Made by a program: the position numbers and the translations under genes. Source: Bacillota bacterium (GTDB lineage: Bacteria; Bacillota; Clostridia; Christensenellales; CALWSW01). From it: 6,477 bases of DNA. Location of the stretch: contig JAEYFO010000218.1 of assembly GCA_023402915.1 (NCBI GenBank), forward strand, positions 1 through 6,477. The letters are read 5' to 3'. Shown here piece after piece: positions 5,148 through 6,477 of the stretch. The first letter of the stretch is position 1. The number at the start of each line of letters is the position of its first letter. The notes under the pieces are model-generated. The model ran no database searches, had not been told where the DNA came from, and worked only from the letters and a program-made list of their open reading frames with translations.

Positions 5148-5466
5148 GGCTGCCCCTCCGATGCAAGGCCGCGAAAAGCAGTCGAGCTTCCGATCAGGGG
5201 CAAAAAGGAAATTCGCCCTTGCGATATTCCGCAGAAAGTTTTTGGGAAAAGTTCTCCCGGCAGTTTCAGGGGGAACGACCGGGCGACGGCTCCATACGTC
5301 CCGCAGAAGGGCCGCAGGGAGAAGGTTCCGGCAAAGCCGGCAGGTGCGCGAAGAACAGTGCTCGCTTTGCGTCAAACGCCGGTGCTCCAAATCCGTTCGC
5401 TGCGTTTCAGCGGACAACTTTCCACAGAAAACCATAGAAAACCTACAATATTCCTGCAAAGCAAAG
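5148..5466. other. Intergenic stretch without a convincing gene
   Basis: Long frames are open here on both strands, but their translations are low in hydrophobic patterning, lack good ribosome binding sites and run straight through hairpins and a terminator. Small hairpins are present, including CCGGC-aaa-GCCGG near 5335 and CGCTG-cgttt-CAGCG near 5399-5413. The region ends in a strong + terminator, so it could be a long 3' UTR of the DUF1540 transcript or hold an unrecognised RNA. No known RNA motif was identified. Confidence 0.45.
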
Positions 5467-5492
5467 CCCCGGACGGAGTTGTCCGGGGTTTT
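5467..5492 (+). terminator. Strong rho-independent terminator
   Basis: CCCCGGAC (5467-5474) pairs perfectly with GTCCGGGG (5481-5488) around GGAGTT, followed by TTTT and a further T-rich run (TTTTGTGTGTTTT). The 8-bp GC stem is the best terminator in the window. No clear + strand CDS lies within about 480 bases upstream except the DUF1540 gene. Confidence 0.85.
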
Positions 5493-5542
5493 GTGTGTTT
5501 TGGGAAGGTATTTTCCGCTAACAAGGCGCATACACGGTTCCT

Positions 5543-5683
5543 GCCGCGTGCCCCAGAGGGGAGAAGGGAGACGGGCAGACTTGTGCCCCGCCGCGTGCTC
5601 CAGAGGGGAGAGGGGAGACGAACAGACCAGTGCGCTGCTGCGTGGTGAAAAGGGGGAAAGCGTCCGCAGTGTGCCGTGTGTGG
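5543..5683. repeat. Tandem repeat with 47-bp period (two clear units plus one degenerate)
   Basis: Unit 1 (5543-5589) and unit 2 (5590-5636) both begin GCCGCGTGC and agree at 39 of 47 positions without gaps. They share CCAGAGGGGAGA, GGGAGACG and CAGAC in the same order. A third segment (5637-5683) begins GCTGCGTG at the same 47-base step but is much more diverged. The period is not a multiple of three, so the array is not coding. It lies between a + terminator and the end of the - strand peptidase gene. Confidence 0.8.
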
Positions 5684-5695
5684 GAGTCTGAAATG

Positions 5696-5735
5696 CGGGA
5701 AAAGCCCCATGGTATTGGCAGCTTTGGCCGGGCTT
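5696..5735 (-). terminator. Possible terminator of the zinc metallopeptidase gene
   Basis: On the - strand AAGCCC (5735-5730), overlapping the TAA stop, can pair with GGGCTT (5707-5702), followed by a T-run (TTTT, 5703-5700) and then CCCGC. The loop is long, about 22 bases, so this is only a moderate candidate. Confidence 0.35.
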
Positions 5736-6426
5736 AGCGGTCGCGGCGGTTGCCGAACAGCAGCATCAGACGCAGCAGCTGCAACACGCTGGCGAGGGCG
5801 GCGGCCACGTAGGTCATGGCGGCGGCAAAGAGCACCTTTCGCGCGCCGCGCTGTTCGTCGCCCGTGAGGTATCCGCCGCTTTGCAGGGCGGACAGGGCGC
5901 GGTGGCTGGCGTTGATCTCCACCGGCAGGGTGACCAGCTGGAACAGCACGGCCAGACCGAAGAACCAGATGCCCAGGTTCAAAAGGGGCGTCCAGCTGAA
6001 GAGGAAGCCGGCCAGCAGCAGCGGCATGGACAGCTGACCGCCGAGATTGGCAAGGGGCACCAGCGCCGTGCGGATCCTGATGGGGACATAGCCCTGTTCG
6101 TGCTGCATGACGTGGCCGCATTCGTGCGCCGCGACGCTCACGGCAGACACGGACGAGGAATCGTACACCCCGCGGGAGAGGTTCACGGTGTTATTGCGGG
6201 GGTCGAAGTGGTCGGAGAGGGTTTGGCCGCCCGCGGCGATGCGGGTATCGTAGCAGCGGCTTTGGGCGAGCAGGCCGCTGGCCACCTCCGCGCCGGTACG
6301 GCCCATCCGGGTCGGGACGCGGGAGTATTTGCGGAAGGTGGATTGGATATAGCCCTGTGCGATCAGGCCCAGCACGGAGCCGAGCACGACAAGCCAGATG
6401 GTCCAGTCATAAAACGCGTACAGCAT
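5734..6426 (-). CDS. YugP-family membrane zinc metallopeptidase (Zn_peptidase_2)
   Basis: The protein has 230 residues from ATG 6426. AAAGGA stands upstream with a rather long spacer of about 11 bases. An N-terminal membrane helix (about 8-25) is followed by STFRKYSRV (29-37) and TGAEVA (44-49), the usual YugP opening. SDHFDPRNNTVNLS (71-84) leads to the catalytic SVAAHECGHVMQH (97-109). H101 and H105 would bind zinc, with E102 as catalytic base. Two further helices (about 132-145 and 150-168) precede TLPVEINASHRAL (166-178), which holds E170 as the likely third zinc ligand. ARKVLFAAAMTYVAAALASV (195-214) forms the last helix and the end is charged (NRRDR). Length and all landmarks agree with intact family members. 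The active site should lie at the membrane. The substrate is unknown, and a role in membrane protein turnover is only inferred. Its promoter, if separate, lies right of the window. Confidence 0.93.
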   Translation of the reverse strand: MLYAFYDWTIWLVVLGSVLGLIAQGYIQSTFRKYSRVPTRMGRTGAEVASGLLAQSRCYDTRIAAGGQTLSDHFDPRNNTVNLSRGVYDSSSVSAVSVAAHECGHVMQHEQGYVPIRIRTALVPLANLGGQLSMPLLLAGFLFSWTPLLNLGIWFFGLAVLFQLVTLPVEINASHRALSALQSGGYLTGDEQRGARKVLFAAAMTYVAAALASVLQLLRLMLLFGNRRDR

Positions 6427-6477
6427 GGTGAAAAAAGTCCTTTCCGGCGCAGCGAAGGGAGTTACGATGGCTTGCGC

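Noticed and set aside
5416..5432. DnaA-box-like TTTCCACA, possible origin
   Set aside because: A single imperfect match without a cluster of boxes, AT-rich unwinding region or dnaA/dnaN neighbours.
5543..5683. CRISPR array
   Set aside because: The units are directly adjacent without spacers, imperfect, only two to three in number, and there are no cas genes.
4838..5691. Overlapping long open frames on both strands downstream of the DUF1540 gene
   Set aside because: They cross hairpins, a strong terminator and a non-triplet 47-bp repeat, and lack credible starts or protein-like composition.
6462..6477. Possible end (RKPS then TAA) of an upstream - strand gene at the right edge
   Set aside because: Only four codons are visible, too few to support a coding call.

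Overview
The window is GC-rich DNA from what looks like a member of the Bacillota, probably a Clostridia-type gut anaerobe. This rests on the protein families seen: a YugP-type membrane zinc peptidase, a BaiN/HI0933-type flavoprotein and a DUF1540 cysteine-rich mini-protein. Strong AGGAGG or AAGGGG ribosome binding sites and palindrome-packed intergenic DNA fit the same picture. The organism is inferred; no rRNA or tRNA is present to confirm it.

Left end (1-1850, + strand): a compact operon. It holds the last 32 codons of a ZnuB-like metal ABC permease, a Fur-family repressor overlapping it by ATGA, and 15 bases later a GTG-started MprF-type (lysylphosphatidylglycerol synthase transmembrane domain) membrane protein. 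A rho-independent terminator follows at about 1817-1850. The transporter-repressor pairing suggests the Fur protein is a zinc-uptake (Zur-like) regulator, although its sensory metal site looks atypical.

Middle (1851-4145): an intergenic stretch with several inverted repeats and a - strand terminator. Next comes a - strand gene for an unrecognised protein with a small folded N-terminus and a long Arg/Pro/Gln-rich disordered tail, which has its own clear promoter. Diverging from it is a 408-residue NAD(P)/FAD-dependent oxidoreductase.

Right (4146-5733): the most unusual part. A short AT-rich island carries a good promoter, five copies of CGAAC/GTTCG and a LexA-box-like palindrome, and drives a 77-residue single-span membrane protein. 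A doubtful small Cys-containing ORF with an in-frame 18-bp tandem repeat follows. Then comes a 41-residue DUF1540 protein whose reading frame continues past the stop codon as a second cysteine-rich segment. After it lie about 750 bases without a convincing gene, holding a cluster of hairpins, a strong + strand terminator (5467-5492) and a 47-bp tandem repeat.

Right end (5734-6426, - strand): a YugP-family membrane zinc metallopeptidase with HECGH. Metal handling recurs (zinc permease, Fur regulator, Cys-rich mini-protein, zinc peptidase), but these genes lie in separate transcription units, so I do not claim one system. I found no convincing undescribed multi-gene system. The best leads are the operator-rich small membrane protein locus, the DUF1540 extension and the Fur sensor-site change.
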